The notes under the pieces are model-generated. The model saw only the letters and a program-made list of their open reading frames with translations, made no database searches and was not told where the DNA came from. From positions 1,895,527-1,959,526 of the forward strand of contig NW_006921541.1 of NCBI RefSeq assembly GCF_000340215.1: a stretch of 64,000 nt of DNA, in the 5' to 3' direction. This document shows positions 44,644-54,500 of this stretch, piece by piece. The position numbers were made by a program, and so were the translations under genes. The first letter of the stretch is position 1, and each line of letters starts with the position of its first letter. The stretch comes from Pseudocercospora fijiensis CIRAD86. Taxonomy: Eukaryota; Ascomycota; Dothideomycetes; Mycosphaerellales; Mycosphaerellaceae.

Positions 44644-44932
44644 ATACATGCATGCTAGTTGTAACGCCTTCACGGAAGAGGAGAAGCCCAGGAGCAGGGG
44701 TATGCCAGTGTTGCAAAACGAGCTCTGGCAGCGAGAGCAGCAGTCCAGCCTGTCCAGGATACTCAAGGCTTTTGAGGGGGTACATATATACATACATACG
44801 GAGTTCCAGACTTCCAGTACAGTAATTCAGCCTTTCGTTGTCTCTGTGCACAGACCACTCGCTTAGCTACCCAATAGCTCCTTCCTCACGCTGTCCAAGC
44901 TATACGCAAGCCTTCCGCATATCAGATCAACA

Positions 44933-45622
44933 TCAATAAAACCTCACAATCCTCCCACGATATTGCCTCAACAAACCCTCCGTCTCCGCATCCAACAATC
45001 CACTCCAATCTCCTCGACTCTTAGCATCCTCAATCTCACTTTCCTTACGTTTCGCAAAACAGCCCTTGACTGCTTTACAAACGGCCACGATTTCGCCAAG
45101 CCTGCAGTGACCCAGTGTGACAAGTACGTCTCCGCCGCAGGCTTTCGTCGTGGAACGGGAGATGCGCAAGTCGATCGTGCAGGGCTGCTCTGTGAGGTAC
45201 ATGCGCATTGCGGAAGTGTCTTCGAGGCGGAGGAATTCTGTTGTGGAGTTTTGATAGATGAGAGGGAGAGGGTGTTTGGCCGTGGGTTTTGATGAGGTGC
45301 CGTGTGGCCAGAGCTGGTTCGAAACTAATGGATTGAGATCTATTGCGTCGGTAGTCGTTCGGCCTTTTGGAGTGTTGTGTCGCCAAGGTATGATGCTCCT
45401 CTTGTACGCGGTATCCTGAAGGTCTTGGTGGTGTTTTGCATAGTTCGCGTCGAGATCGGTTAGGAGAAAGATCTTTTTCTGCAGTGGCTTTGATCCATAG
45501 ATTGTGTCGCGGAAAGTCGAGCTGACGCGAATGCAGGTTAAAATCGTTCTCGATGGAGTATCGAGAAGTATTTCTTCAAGAAGCTCAACGGTGGTGAAAA
45601 GAGGGCTCGTGGCTGCGCTCAT
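44933..45622 (-). CDS. F-box-like protein
   Basis: 229 residues, intronless. The first 60 residues form an F-box-like helix set (FTTVELLEEILLDTPSRTI, then CIRVSSTFRDTIYGSKPLQK), a pattern repeated in many fungal paralogues. The conserved FLLTDLDANYA-type transition and a C-terminal domain with PLPLIYQNS and MRMYLTEQPCTIDLRI follow. The family is abundant in Mycosphaerella-like fungi; function unknown, presumably protein-protein interaction in a ubiquitin ligase. It starts at the ATG at 45622. Confidence 0.75.
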   Translation of the reverse strand: MSAATSPLFTTVELLEEILLDTPSRTILTCIRVSSTFRDTIYGSKPLQKKIFLLTDLDANYAKHHQDLQDTAYKRSIIPWRHNTPKGRTTTDAIDLNPLVSNQLWPHGTSSKPTAKHPLPLIYQNSTTEFLRLEDTSAMRMYLTEQPCTIDLRISRSTTKACGGDVLVTLGHCRLGEIVAVCKAVKGCFAKRKESEIEDAKSRGDWSGLLDAETEGLLRQYRGRIVRFY

Positions 45623-46249
45623 TGAGATCCTGTGATCTGATATTCAACCTATCTAGATTCGCCGCTTTGCTTACAGAAACATGTCTCCTTGGGAGAGGAC
45701 TTCCATCGAGGACTTTAAGGGTTGCGACATGTAAGACTACCTTTGGCATGTCCCTTGCTCATGGTCGAGAAATCAACTTGTCACGAGGTCAGCACGCTTT
45801 GTATTATGTATTAGAAACCCAATGTGAACATGAAGTGCGGTGCATCTGATCGCAGGAGCACGAGCTGAGACGATTTCTGTGCAACAGCCATGTTTTTATA
45901 ACGTAAAACGTGAGGGGTTGCCAATTGCCGGAAAGGGTATTTTCTGTGGCTCATAGTCTCATAGTTGTACTCATGAAACTGCAACGGCATGGCAAATACT
46001 GTAGAAAGCACCAGAAGTGGGCGCTCGAATGTCTCGTCCCCAAGTCGTCCAGTCGTGCTGAATGGCCTGGGTCTCTCATGAGAAATGTCAGCAGCGCCAG
46101 GTAGGAGAGGCAATGCCAAACCAGGCCTTTCCACGAACGGCCCATCGGGCATTTGAATTGTGGGTTTAACTTTACAGTATGGTCGGGATGGTCATGTTGA
46201 GACACAGCTCTGACGTTTTGACACGCTCTGAGGCCATTGAAGCGTTGGT
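45623..46249. other. Intergenic, no supported gene
   Basis: About 620 bp between the F-box-like gene start and the eIF2A stop. A 113-codon minus frame (45811-46152) has no motif and no splice support. Confidence 0.4.
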
Positions 46250-48412
46250 CTAGTCCCCAGTATAGCCCGCAGCAGTAAGTTCCTTCCTCACCTGCTCCTC
46301 AGTACCGATCTTGAGCACCTGCGTGCCTTCGAGTTTCTCGCCCCCAGCCTGTCTCATCTTTAGGTCATCAATTGCTCGCAGCTTCTTCAGTAGTGATCGG
46401 ATCTTCTTCTCTTCAGGCGTGCCCGCACCTGGAGATGTAACACTCAGCTCGGGGGCCTCGACGGCAGCAGCGGCAGGAGCGACCGTGGCACCGTTGGCGC
46501 GACCCTTAGTCGCGGCAGGTGCGCCAGAGTGAGGCTGCTGGGTGTTGACCGGCGGTGGTGCGTCGCGCCGTCTCGAATGAGGTCGGGAGCCGTGCTGTTG
46601 ATTGCCTCTCTGTGTGTTCGAGCGGCTTCGAGAGCGTTGGTTGCGATCGTGGGGGCCTTCACCGTTCTGTCCTGGAGCCTGCAGGCCTTGCGACTTCGCC
46701 TCTGCCTCCTTCGCTTTCTTAGCCTCACGCTTCTTCTTGTTCTTGAGAGCTGCCTTGCTCAGATTCTCGTCGCCATCTTGAGCAAGAGACACACCTCCGC
46801 CTGGCGCAGCGCCAGGAGGGAGATCGCCACTGACCGTCTCAGCACCAGGTACGTGACGTGGTCTAGGCGCCCTAGGCCCGAACCCGTTCGTTGCTGGCTC
46901 TTTACCAGACATCATCTCCCTCACAAAGGCAGCACCGCCTTCGTCTTCACGCTTGAAGGCCAATGGCGTGGCAGTGCCGCGGGCACCAGGTGGTCGGTAA
47001 GCACCAGCAGGCTTTGAAGGCGTCTTTCGAGTGCCAAGGTAAGCTAAAGCTGATGGGTGTGGAGTTGGGACTGGGTGAAGTGCGTTCTCGACAGGGTGCA
47101 GCGTAGCAGACTGAGGGCGCCAAGTGACTTGGTATAGCTCCGTCATATCCTCGTTGTACATCAAACCACCTCCAACATGCCAGATACGAATCCCGTTGTC
47201 CACACGAAGGCGCGGGCTCGTGGTCGCCGTCAAAATGTGCTTGCCATCGGGGCTCCACTCGCAAACGGAAGCGTTGCTGGCCTCAATCGTGCACACCTTC
47301 TCGTAATTCTTCGACAAGTCGTAGATGTCCATCTGTCCCGCCAAGTTTCCAAAGCCGGCAACAATAACGAATCGACCGTGAGGAGAGAACAGAATCGTGT
47401 TCCTGGGTCCAAGGTTGAAGCTGTGCTGAGCGATAGCACGGTGGTTGAAGATTGTCGTCTTGGCTGGCATGTAGCCGTATACGACACCAAACTCCTTCGA
47501 GTTTGGAGACCACGTCACGTCGTGGATGGGACCCTCTTTATCGAGTGTGATACGAGAGTCAAACCCGCCATTAGCGCTCAGGATGTACATGTTTGTCTCT
47601 CCGTAGTAACTCTTGTTGCTCTTATCAACCTCAGTCTGCGCGAGTACAATCAGGCTGGTACCCTCCTGGTTCCACTTAAGCTGAACCTTGTCGCCCTTGA
47701 AAAATGTCTTCTGCGACACGGGCTGCGTGAACTGCGGAACGTTGAAGACCTTGACGGCGGCAGGCTGACCATTGCGCTCAGGCACGAAGACCGCCACAGA
47801 GTTGGTCTTGCCAGGCGATAGCGCAAAGTCGGTGACGCCCTCGACGCGCAGCTTGGTCCAGACAGTGCCAAGATCTTTGCTCTCGTAAAATTGCACCTCG
47901 TTGTTTACACAACGAGCACAGAACTGTTCGTCCTGCGTGTATTGCAAGTTCCAGCCAGTCTGATTCTTCTGCACAAATTTGCCTACAACGGCGCGCTCGC
48001 CATCTTCGCCGGCATTTTCGTCGATTGTACGCCACACCTTCAAATTCTTCGTCGCATTTCCCTCCTCGTCCTTGGACGGGCGTTGCCAGGTAATGATGAA
48101 GGTGCCAGCGGGTGAGAAGCCGAGCTCGAAGACATTATCGGCGGGCAGCGTAGTGACAACATGGCCCGTGGAGGCATCAACGACGGTTACGTGTTCTGGC
48201 GAGGCCCAGGCAAAGAATCGGCCGTCTGGAGAGTAGACGCTACACCGGAGATTGCCCTCTGGACGCTGAAAGCCAGGAAGAGCCTCGTAGACGGGAGCTG
48301 CGTCGAACACGCCGATGTGCTTGGAAGTGCGGTCTGTAGCGGTCAGCGTCCATTACTATTACGTGCAGGAAGACATCGGGGACTTACAGGCAAGCTGAGT
48401 CGGTTGTGCCAT
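46250..48412 (-). CDS. Eukaryotic translation initiation factor 2A (eIF2A)
   Basis: Exon 1 is only 25 nt (48388-48412, MAQPTQLA). A 54-nt intron (48334-48387; GTAAGT, branch CGCTGACC, acceptor CTACAG) leads to a long exon 2; 702 residues. Splicing gives LAYRTSKHIGVFDAAPVYE, the usual eIF2A start. Residues of about 20-420 are WD-repeat-like blades of a nine-bladed propeller (CSVYSPDGRFFAWASPE, VTWSPNSKEFGVVYGYMP, ILFSPHGRFVIVAGFGNLAG, CEWSPDGKHILTATTSPRLR). After it come YRPPGARG, a Lys-rich KKKREAKKAKEAEAK segment and a C-terminal helical part (KIRSLLKKLRAIDDLKMRQA). The protein binds initiator tRNA to the 40S subunit independently of GTP in non-canonical initiation. Divergent from the gene at 48892. 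Confidence 0.95.
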
Positions 48413-48891
48413 GGCGACGATGGGCTCTGCGGGATTGAGCCTTGCTGTCGCACCGCGTAGCTGTCGACCCGAAACTTGCGTTGTCGTTGCCTGACGTGCG
48501 CGCGTGCTCGTGCGCTTGGACTGCAGTTCAAGTTTGTGGCTCTTTGTTGATGCGCTTGTTTTGGAAGTCTTTATTTGGCAGTGGCTGGTGCTTGTGGCCT
48601 GAGTTGAATAGTTAAATCCACCTCAGTGAAGGGCAATTCTCAGCAGTTCAGTCAACTGGAGCGCAACAAGAAGCGGCGTGGCCTCGAGAGCGAGCTTGGA
48701 GTGGGATGCAGGTGAGAAGGAGGCTCAGAGTGATCATTTCGAGTTCTGCCGGACGCAGACGCAACAGCTGGCGGCGGGACGGATCGCTGTTCGCGGGATC
48801 TGCCGAGGAAACCTTGTCTGCTGGCGTCCGGCGTCCGCGACTTTGACACTTTGTGCAAGCAGCGAGACTGCTTACTGTCACAGTAGCGACA
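48413..48891. other. Divergent promoter region (eIF2A / 2EXR-like)
   Basis: 480 bp shared between two start codons facing away from each other; CT-rich on one strand. No coding pattern. Confidence 0.4.
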
Positions 48892-49488
48892 ATGCCTCCT
48901 GCGACGCCGCTGCCGGCAGCCGCGCCTTCGCCAGAGGTGCCGCCTGCATGCCCCCTGCTCGCCCTTCCTGCCGAATTGAAGGATGAGATATATCGACTAG
49001 CTCTCATGGAGAAGAATGCGCTTGAAGTCACTGCGGACGGTTACAGACGGCCAGCTCTCCTGAATACATGCAGAGAGATTCGATCAGAGACCTTGAAAAT
49101 CTGGTACTACGGGAGCCGTTTCAAAATCTCTGTGTATGACTTCAACTCGGACACGATATTCCGCTTTACTAGCTCAGTGCGAGCCTTCGGCATCAGGCTG
49201 AGCCTAGTGAATTGTCGGTGCAACTACTACCACAACCCTCCCTCGTGGACGAATCTAGTCTGTTGGCTAAGACGGTATCATGCAAAGGAAATCCACTTGG
49301 CGTGTTTTCGAATTGCAAGATTAAATGTACTGCAGCGTAAACCCCACCTCGCCTCACCACACATGGTTGCAGGGATGTTTGCTACTGTGAAGGCGATGCG
49401 GGACAAGCCCTGGAAAGATGTCGAGGAGTTGATGAAGACTCTCAGACCATGTTTGGCTGTCCAAGATCGGAGGTGGAAAGAGGACTAG
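48892..49488 (+). CDS. F-box-like / 2EXR-type protein
   Basis: 198 residues, intronless. A Pro/Ala-rich leader precedes LLALPAELKDEIYRLALM, the fungal F-box-like signature. The second block RPALLNTCREIRSETLKIWY follows, matching the CR.IR.E..... pattern of this large family. The C-terminal 120 residues are variable, with several Cys and Trp. I chose the ATG at 48892 (ACAATGCC); an upstream in-frame ATG would add 13 residues (MQAARLLTVTVAT). Function unknown. Confidence 0.75.
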   Translation: MPPATPLPAAAPSPEVPPACPLLALPAELKDEIYRLALMEKNALEVTADGYRRPALLNTCREIRSETLKIWYYGSRFKISVYDFNSDTIFRFTSSVRAFGIRLSLVNCRCNYYHNPPSWTNLVCWLRRYHAKEIHLACFRIARLNVLQRKPHLASPHMVAGMFATVKAMRDKPWKDVEELMKTLRPCLAVQDRRWKED

Positions 49489-49977
49489 GCTCGCGTCGTG
49501 GCCGGAATGCATGAGTGTTCGGAAGCTCCTGTTGAGGCACCCGGCCAAGAGTACAGGACCAAAGTTCCTTTTCATGAGCCTGTGCCGGGAGTCCAACCAG
49601 CTCATGATCGGGGAGGAGTGATTGAGCGTCACCAGCGGATCAGAGGAGCTCGTTTGAATACCGAGTGGCTGAATTTACATCTTGAGAAGGCGCTGATGAA
49701 GAGTTGCAGCAGCCTCGCGTTTCCGCTAACCAAAGTACTTACATTTCCCAAGACTCCTACTCCTTTTGTCTCCTTTTGGTATCAGCACCATTGAGCCACC
49801 ATTGTTCTATTCCCTTGACGAATTCCTGGGTGAAGTCCGACAAGCTGAAGTGGAGCAAGAATTGCTGTCAAATGCTGCGTACGGCTTAAATCTGATCGTT
49901 TCCTACAATTAGCAGATTCTGAGGAAGACGATGAGAGCACAGCTATCCATCAAGGTGTTGTAAAGCATAATTTGACC
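49489..49977. other. Convergent intergenic region
   Basis: 490 bp between stop codons of the 2EXR-like gene and the alcohol dehydrogenase. No supported gene. Confidence 0.4.
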
Positions 49978-51072
49978 TCAGCTCGTCCAGTCCGGCAGCA
50001 ATACCTTTCTTCCTTCGATCTTACCATCGTCTAAATCTTTCAACACTTGTAGCAGTCCATTGACGCTGGCAGTACTCAATTCCGGCCGAATCACGCCATC
50101 CGCTAACAGATCCAGACATTCTTTCAGCCCTTCGATCTCGCCAGCAAAAGTCCCTTTAATGGCGTAGCATTTTGAGACCATCAGTGCCGGGAGCAGTGGC
50201 GTCTGCATACTCAGAAGTCCGACCACGACAATCGTTCCCGCTGGCCTCACAACCATCTGAGCCGCGATATGCGTCTGATCATGACCAACAAAATCAATCA
50301 CCTTATCAATACCCACACCTCTCTCAGCCAGCACCTCATGCATCGGCTTCTTCTCATAATGCTCCTCCCCAGAACAAAAAGCATTCTCCTTCCTAACACC
50401 CAATCTAACCGCCGCCTTCACAGCCTCGGGTTTCTTATCAAGAACATAAAGATTATCCTCCTTGACACCAAGATACTTCACAATCTGCACACCATTCAAC
50501 CCCAAGCCCCCAAGCCCAACTATCGCCACCGTATCCTCCGGCCCAACCTCACCCGTATACTTGATCGCATGATACGCTGTCAAAATCGCATCCGGAGCAA
50601 TCGCCGCATCCTCAATCCTCACACCTTCCGGAACTTTCACACAAGCATCAGCCCTCGCAGCTACAATTTCCTGCATGAACCCATCTTTCTCTAAACCATA
50701 ACCGCCGTTATTGGGTTCTCTACACAATCTTCTAAATCCGAGTTTACATTCTCGACATGAACCACAACCGGGTACGATATGGATGGAGACTTTATCTCCG
50801 ACTTGGAGACTGGAGACTTCTGAGCCGATTTCCAAAATTTCTCCGGCGCCTTCGTGGCCTAGAGTGAATTCTGTGTTGCCTGGCAGAGGTTCTGGACGGG
50901 CTATGATGAGGCAATCGGAGTGGCAGACGCCCATTGCTAGCATTTTTACTAGGACGCCGTTCGAGGCACATTTTGGGACTTGGATTCGTTTTTTGCAGAG
51001 GACGTCTGGTTTTCGGCCTTGATGACAGCGCCAGGCCCATTGGAGATTCTGGTCGTTTGTGTCTGAGGCCAT
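49978..51072 (-). CDS. Zinc-dependent alcohol dehydrogenase (MDR superfamily)
   Basis: 364 residues, intronless, from MASDTNDQNLQW at 51072; eight further in-frame codons upstream also begin with ATG but are unlikely. Catalytic zinc ligands: Cys50 (GVCHSD) and His73-Glu74 (GHEGAGEI). Structural zinc: Cys103, 106, 109 and 117 (GCGSCRECKLGFRRLC). The nucleotide-binding GLGGLG is at 186-191, and the Asp ending the second Rossmann strand (LYVLDKKP) favours NAD over NADP. The enzyme should oxidise an alcohol or reduce an aldehyde; I cannot name the substrate. It is similar in size to classic tetrameric ADHs. Confidence 0.93.
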   Translation of the reverse strand: MASDTNDQNLQWAWRCHQGRKPDVLCKKRIQVPKCASNGVLVKMLAMGVCHSDCLIIARPEPLPGNTEFTLGHEGAGEILEIGSEVSSLQVGDKVSIHIVPGCGSCRECKLGFRRLCREPNNGGYGLEKDGFMQEIVAARADACVKVPEGVRIEDAAIAPDAILTAYHAIKYTGEVGPEDTVAIVGLGGLGLNGVQIVKYLGVKEDNLYVLDKKPEAVKAAVRLGVRKENAFCSGEEHYEKKPMHEVLAERGVGIDKVIDFVGHDQTHIAAQMVVRPAGTIVVVGLLSMQTPLLPALMVSKCYAIKGTFAGEIEGLKECLDLLADGVIRPELSTASVNGLLQVLKDLDDGKIEGRKVLLPDWTS

Positions 51073-51529
51073 TTTGGGCTTGCCTGTGTTCCTCAAGGTT
51101 TCTGAAGGTATGTAAGAACTGAAGATGTATAGACGAAGGCTTTGGAGCAGACCTGTTCTTGACGAGTGCCTTCCCCAGCTTTCCTTGAAGTATACAGCTT
51201 CTGACTCACGTTATGCTACTCAAATTGCTTACCTGAGAATCTCCGCATCAAGTCATCTCGGGGTATGATGCCGGATCGTGCAGAACGTGTAGGCGAGCTC
51301 AGCTCCTGAGACTTGGGGATCGAGGCCGAGGTTGCGAAGCGCCTTGATTTCAGCCGTCAAATTTTGATGGTTGAATTGAGGGCTTCAAACTTGCCCAGTG
51401 GGCCAGTGGAAGCCGCTTTCGCGCTCAACTCTCAACATCGAGCAATAAGATTGTTTTTATTTCAGCAGCTAACTACATGGCAGCTAGCTACTACCTTGTC
51501 TGCCATTCATTAACTGCTATAGAGGAGTT
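51073..51529. other. Upstream region of the alcohol dehydrogenase, ending at the LINE
   Basis: About 460 bp of host composition. The LINE tract begins at about 51530 in the direction of the ADH promoter. No gene seen. Confidence 0.4.
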
Positions 51530-54500
51530 ACCCGGCACCGGCAGCTCGTTAAGGGAGTCGAACCCTTCTACTATCGCTCCCCTATATACTATCTTCCGTC
51601 GATAGTAATTAGTACCGCACCTACTTAATTCAAGGGAAGAGCGTACGAGGACTGGAATACTACGCTACCTTAATCCTATATAATCCTTTCTAAATCTAAT
51701 AACACTAAAGCCTAGAAGGGCCCTTTAGTAATATATACCTACTAAAGGATCCGAGGCTCCTATCGGATCCTAACCTGCTTCGGTTCCTACCCCTAGAGTT
51801 GCTTAAAGGTCCTCGCGTTATACTTCTTTCCTATATACTTATTAGTTAAGCAGGCTATCCGATTAACGTAGACCTGTTTCCTAATTAATGTTCTAAAAAA
51901 CTTAACTACTGTATCGATACGCTAATAGTTAACCGGCTTAGTAAAGGAGTATAATAGGTAACACTTCTACAAACCCTATACTAGAGCCTAGCTTAGTACG
52001 AGCTAGCGCCTTCTATCTAATCTACGGAGGTTTAGTAAAAAGGCGGTTAAGACTACTAGCCCGTCTAACGTCCTTACCTCTAGAACTTAGACCGAGGAGA
52101 CTCTATACTACATTAAGTAGAACTCCTCCTAAACCGCCTTAGAGACCTTATAGTCTAGCTAAATATGGTTTAGGGAGAGATCCCTCCCGTCTACTAGGCA
52201 TATCTGCTATACCGGTTCGATCTAGGTAAGCTAAGAGCCCGATTAGACCTTTCTATATACGATCCGCTAGAGTAGGTTACCTGCCTTTAGCGTACCGTAT
52301 AGGAGGCGGAGTGATTTCTAGAGGTCCTCTAGGTCTATTTTATATCCCGTTATTAACTTATATGCCTAGAGATACCTCTAGGTTAGCCTATTAAAGCTAT
52401 GTCCCTTTAGGCGCCTCGTAACGAAAGTCCTATACGCCGTAGCGAAGCCGACTTTGCTAAGCTTAGCCGGGTCGCTATAGGTTCTAAACTGGTATTTATA
52501 ACGAGGCCGAGATCTCTAAGGTCTATCCCTCTTATTAAGTAGGGCCCGCTAGTCCGTCGGTAGGGCTTTAATTAAGCCCCTAATAGCCTTACGGGCCCTA
52601 TTAATGTTACTTCTGCTAACAATTGTAGCAGGAATATTAGGGGCTCTTTTATTAGGGTCCTATACGTCCCCTAATAGTCGAGCCCCTATATTCTAGAGTA
52701 GCTTCTATCCCTTACTATTCTACCGCCTTGCCCCCGCCCCTAGTCCTAGAGAGATTAGGGGGTAGTAGAACAATACGGTAGATAGTATATTATTGCGAGT
52801 CTTCGGCGGGTCTATTACGATAATATAGTCCTCCTTAGTAAAGTTATAGAGTAAACTCTACCTTCTCTAGAGGTAACCTACCGAACCTAGAACCGCCTAA
52901 ACTCGCGAGGAGAAGGCCTAGATCTAGGGGTTAGTAACTGTATTATTAATAGACTAGGTACTAGCGCATCCTACTAATACCTCGTTCGCTAGAGAGGCCT
53001 ATACTAGACTAGGTCTAGTAGTAGCTCGCATTATAGTAGCAGTAATACTACTATTAATAATAGAGTTAATATCTATATAGCCTAAGCCGCCTTCCTTTCT
53101 CGCGTAGCAGGCTTTTAGGTTAGTAATCGTGTGTCTCCGGCTATCCTATACTAGGCGATAGTACTCCTTTTCTAACGCCTTTCTCGTCGATATAGGGACT
53201 TTAAGGAACCTTATCGCGTATCGGGGCAAAGACATTATTAGGGCATTCGCTACTAACACTCTCCCTTTTAAAGATAGGTAATATTTCAACTATTAGGAGG
53301 CTACCGTTTCGAACTTGTCCTAGATTTTCACCTAGAAGTCCCTTAATTGTATATCGATGTCTATCCCTACTAGGATCCCTAAGTGTTTATAGGGGTGCTC
53401 CGGAGAGACTACCTAGACATTAGGTAAAGCTAATAGTTGGATATTACCGATATAGAGGATGTATAATTTATCCTAGTTAACCTTTGTACCTAATACTGCG
53501 GAGTATATATTAAGCGCTTTTATTAGGGCGTTTACCTCTAATTAATTACGTAGAACTACCGCCGTATTATCTATATACATTATTAGCTTAATAACCTGTC
53601 CCTTCGTAAAGACCCTAGAAATCTCTAGGTCCCTTAGGATAAGTTAGGCTAATCCCTTAATAGCTGCGATATAGAGAGGATAACTTATAGGGTTACCTTA
53701 GCGTACGCTATAGTAAACCTAAATCGAATCTCTAAGGAAGCCGTTTAAGTAAACCCGAGTACGTGCATTAGAGTACAATAGCTTGATCTACCTAATAAAC
53801 TAGTCTAGGAAGCCGAGTTTACGCAATACCGCCTAAAGGAAAGTATAGCTAACTCTATCGTAGGCTTTCTCCTAATCTAGGAAGAGGATAGCGATAGGCT
53901 CTTTATTAATCGGGGGTCTATTACCTCGAGGTCGATATCGGTCGATTAGGAACTAAACTGTCCTAATATTATCGTTAATTAAGCGCCCTAGTAAAAAGGC
54001 ACTTTAATAGGGGCCGATAACATCCTTTAATACGTATACTATCCTTTGTATAAGAACCTTAGTAAAGATCTTATAATCAACGTTTATTATAGATAGCGGT
54101 CGGTAATTCTTTAGCTCCTCGGGAGAGCCCTTTTCCTTATAGAGAAGGGTAAGGATACCGTCTGTCTATCCCTCTAGGAGCTCGTTCCTAACTATTATTT
54201 GCTTACTAACCTTAGCGATCCGGTAGGCAATTAGTAGCGGTTCTTGTTCTACTTTCCTATTAGTCCTAATTCGTACGGTACTCGGTTCTACGCGGATAAG
54301 AGCTTTGTAATACTTAGTAGGTAAGCTATTAAACCCCGGCGACCTCCCTACGGCCGCTCTTTTAAGCGATAACTAAACCTTATCTATATAGTTAAGGTCG
54401 ATATAGTCCTCTACCGATTTCGTACTAATCCTTTTATCTAAACAGTTTAAGATCCTATCGCGGGCCTACCTAGCCGATAGCTTTTTAGCATATAGCTCCG

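Noticed and set aside
51541..51620. A genuine tRNA gene on the minus strand
   Set aside because: The T-arm and B-box are perfect, but no matching acceptor stem, D-arm or anticodon arm could be folded from the flanks.
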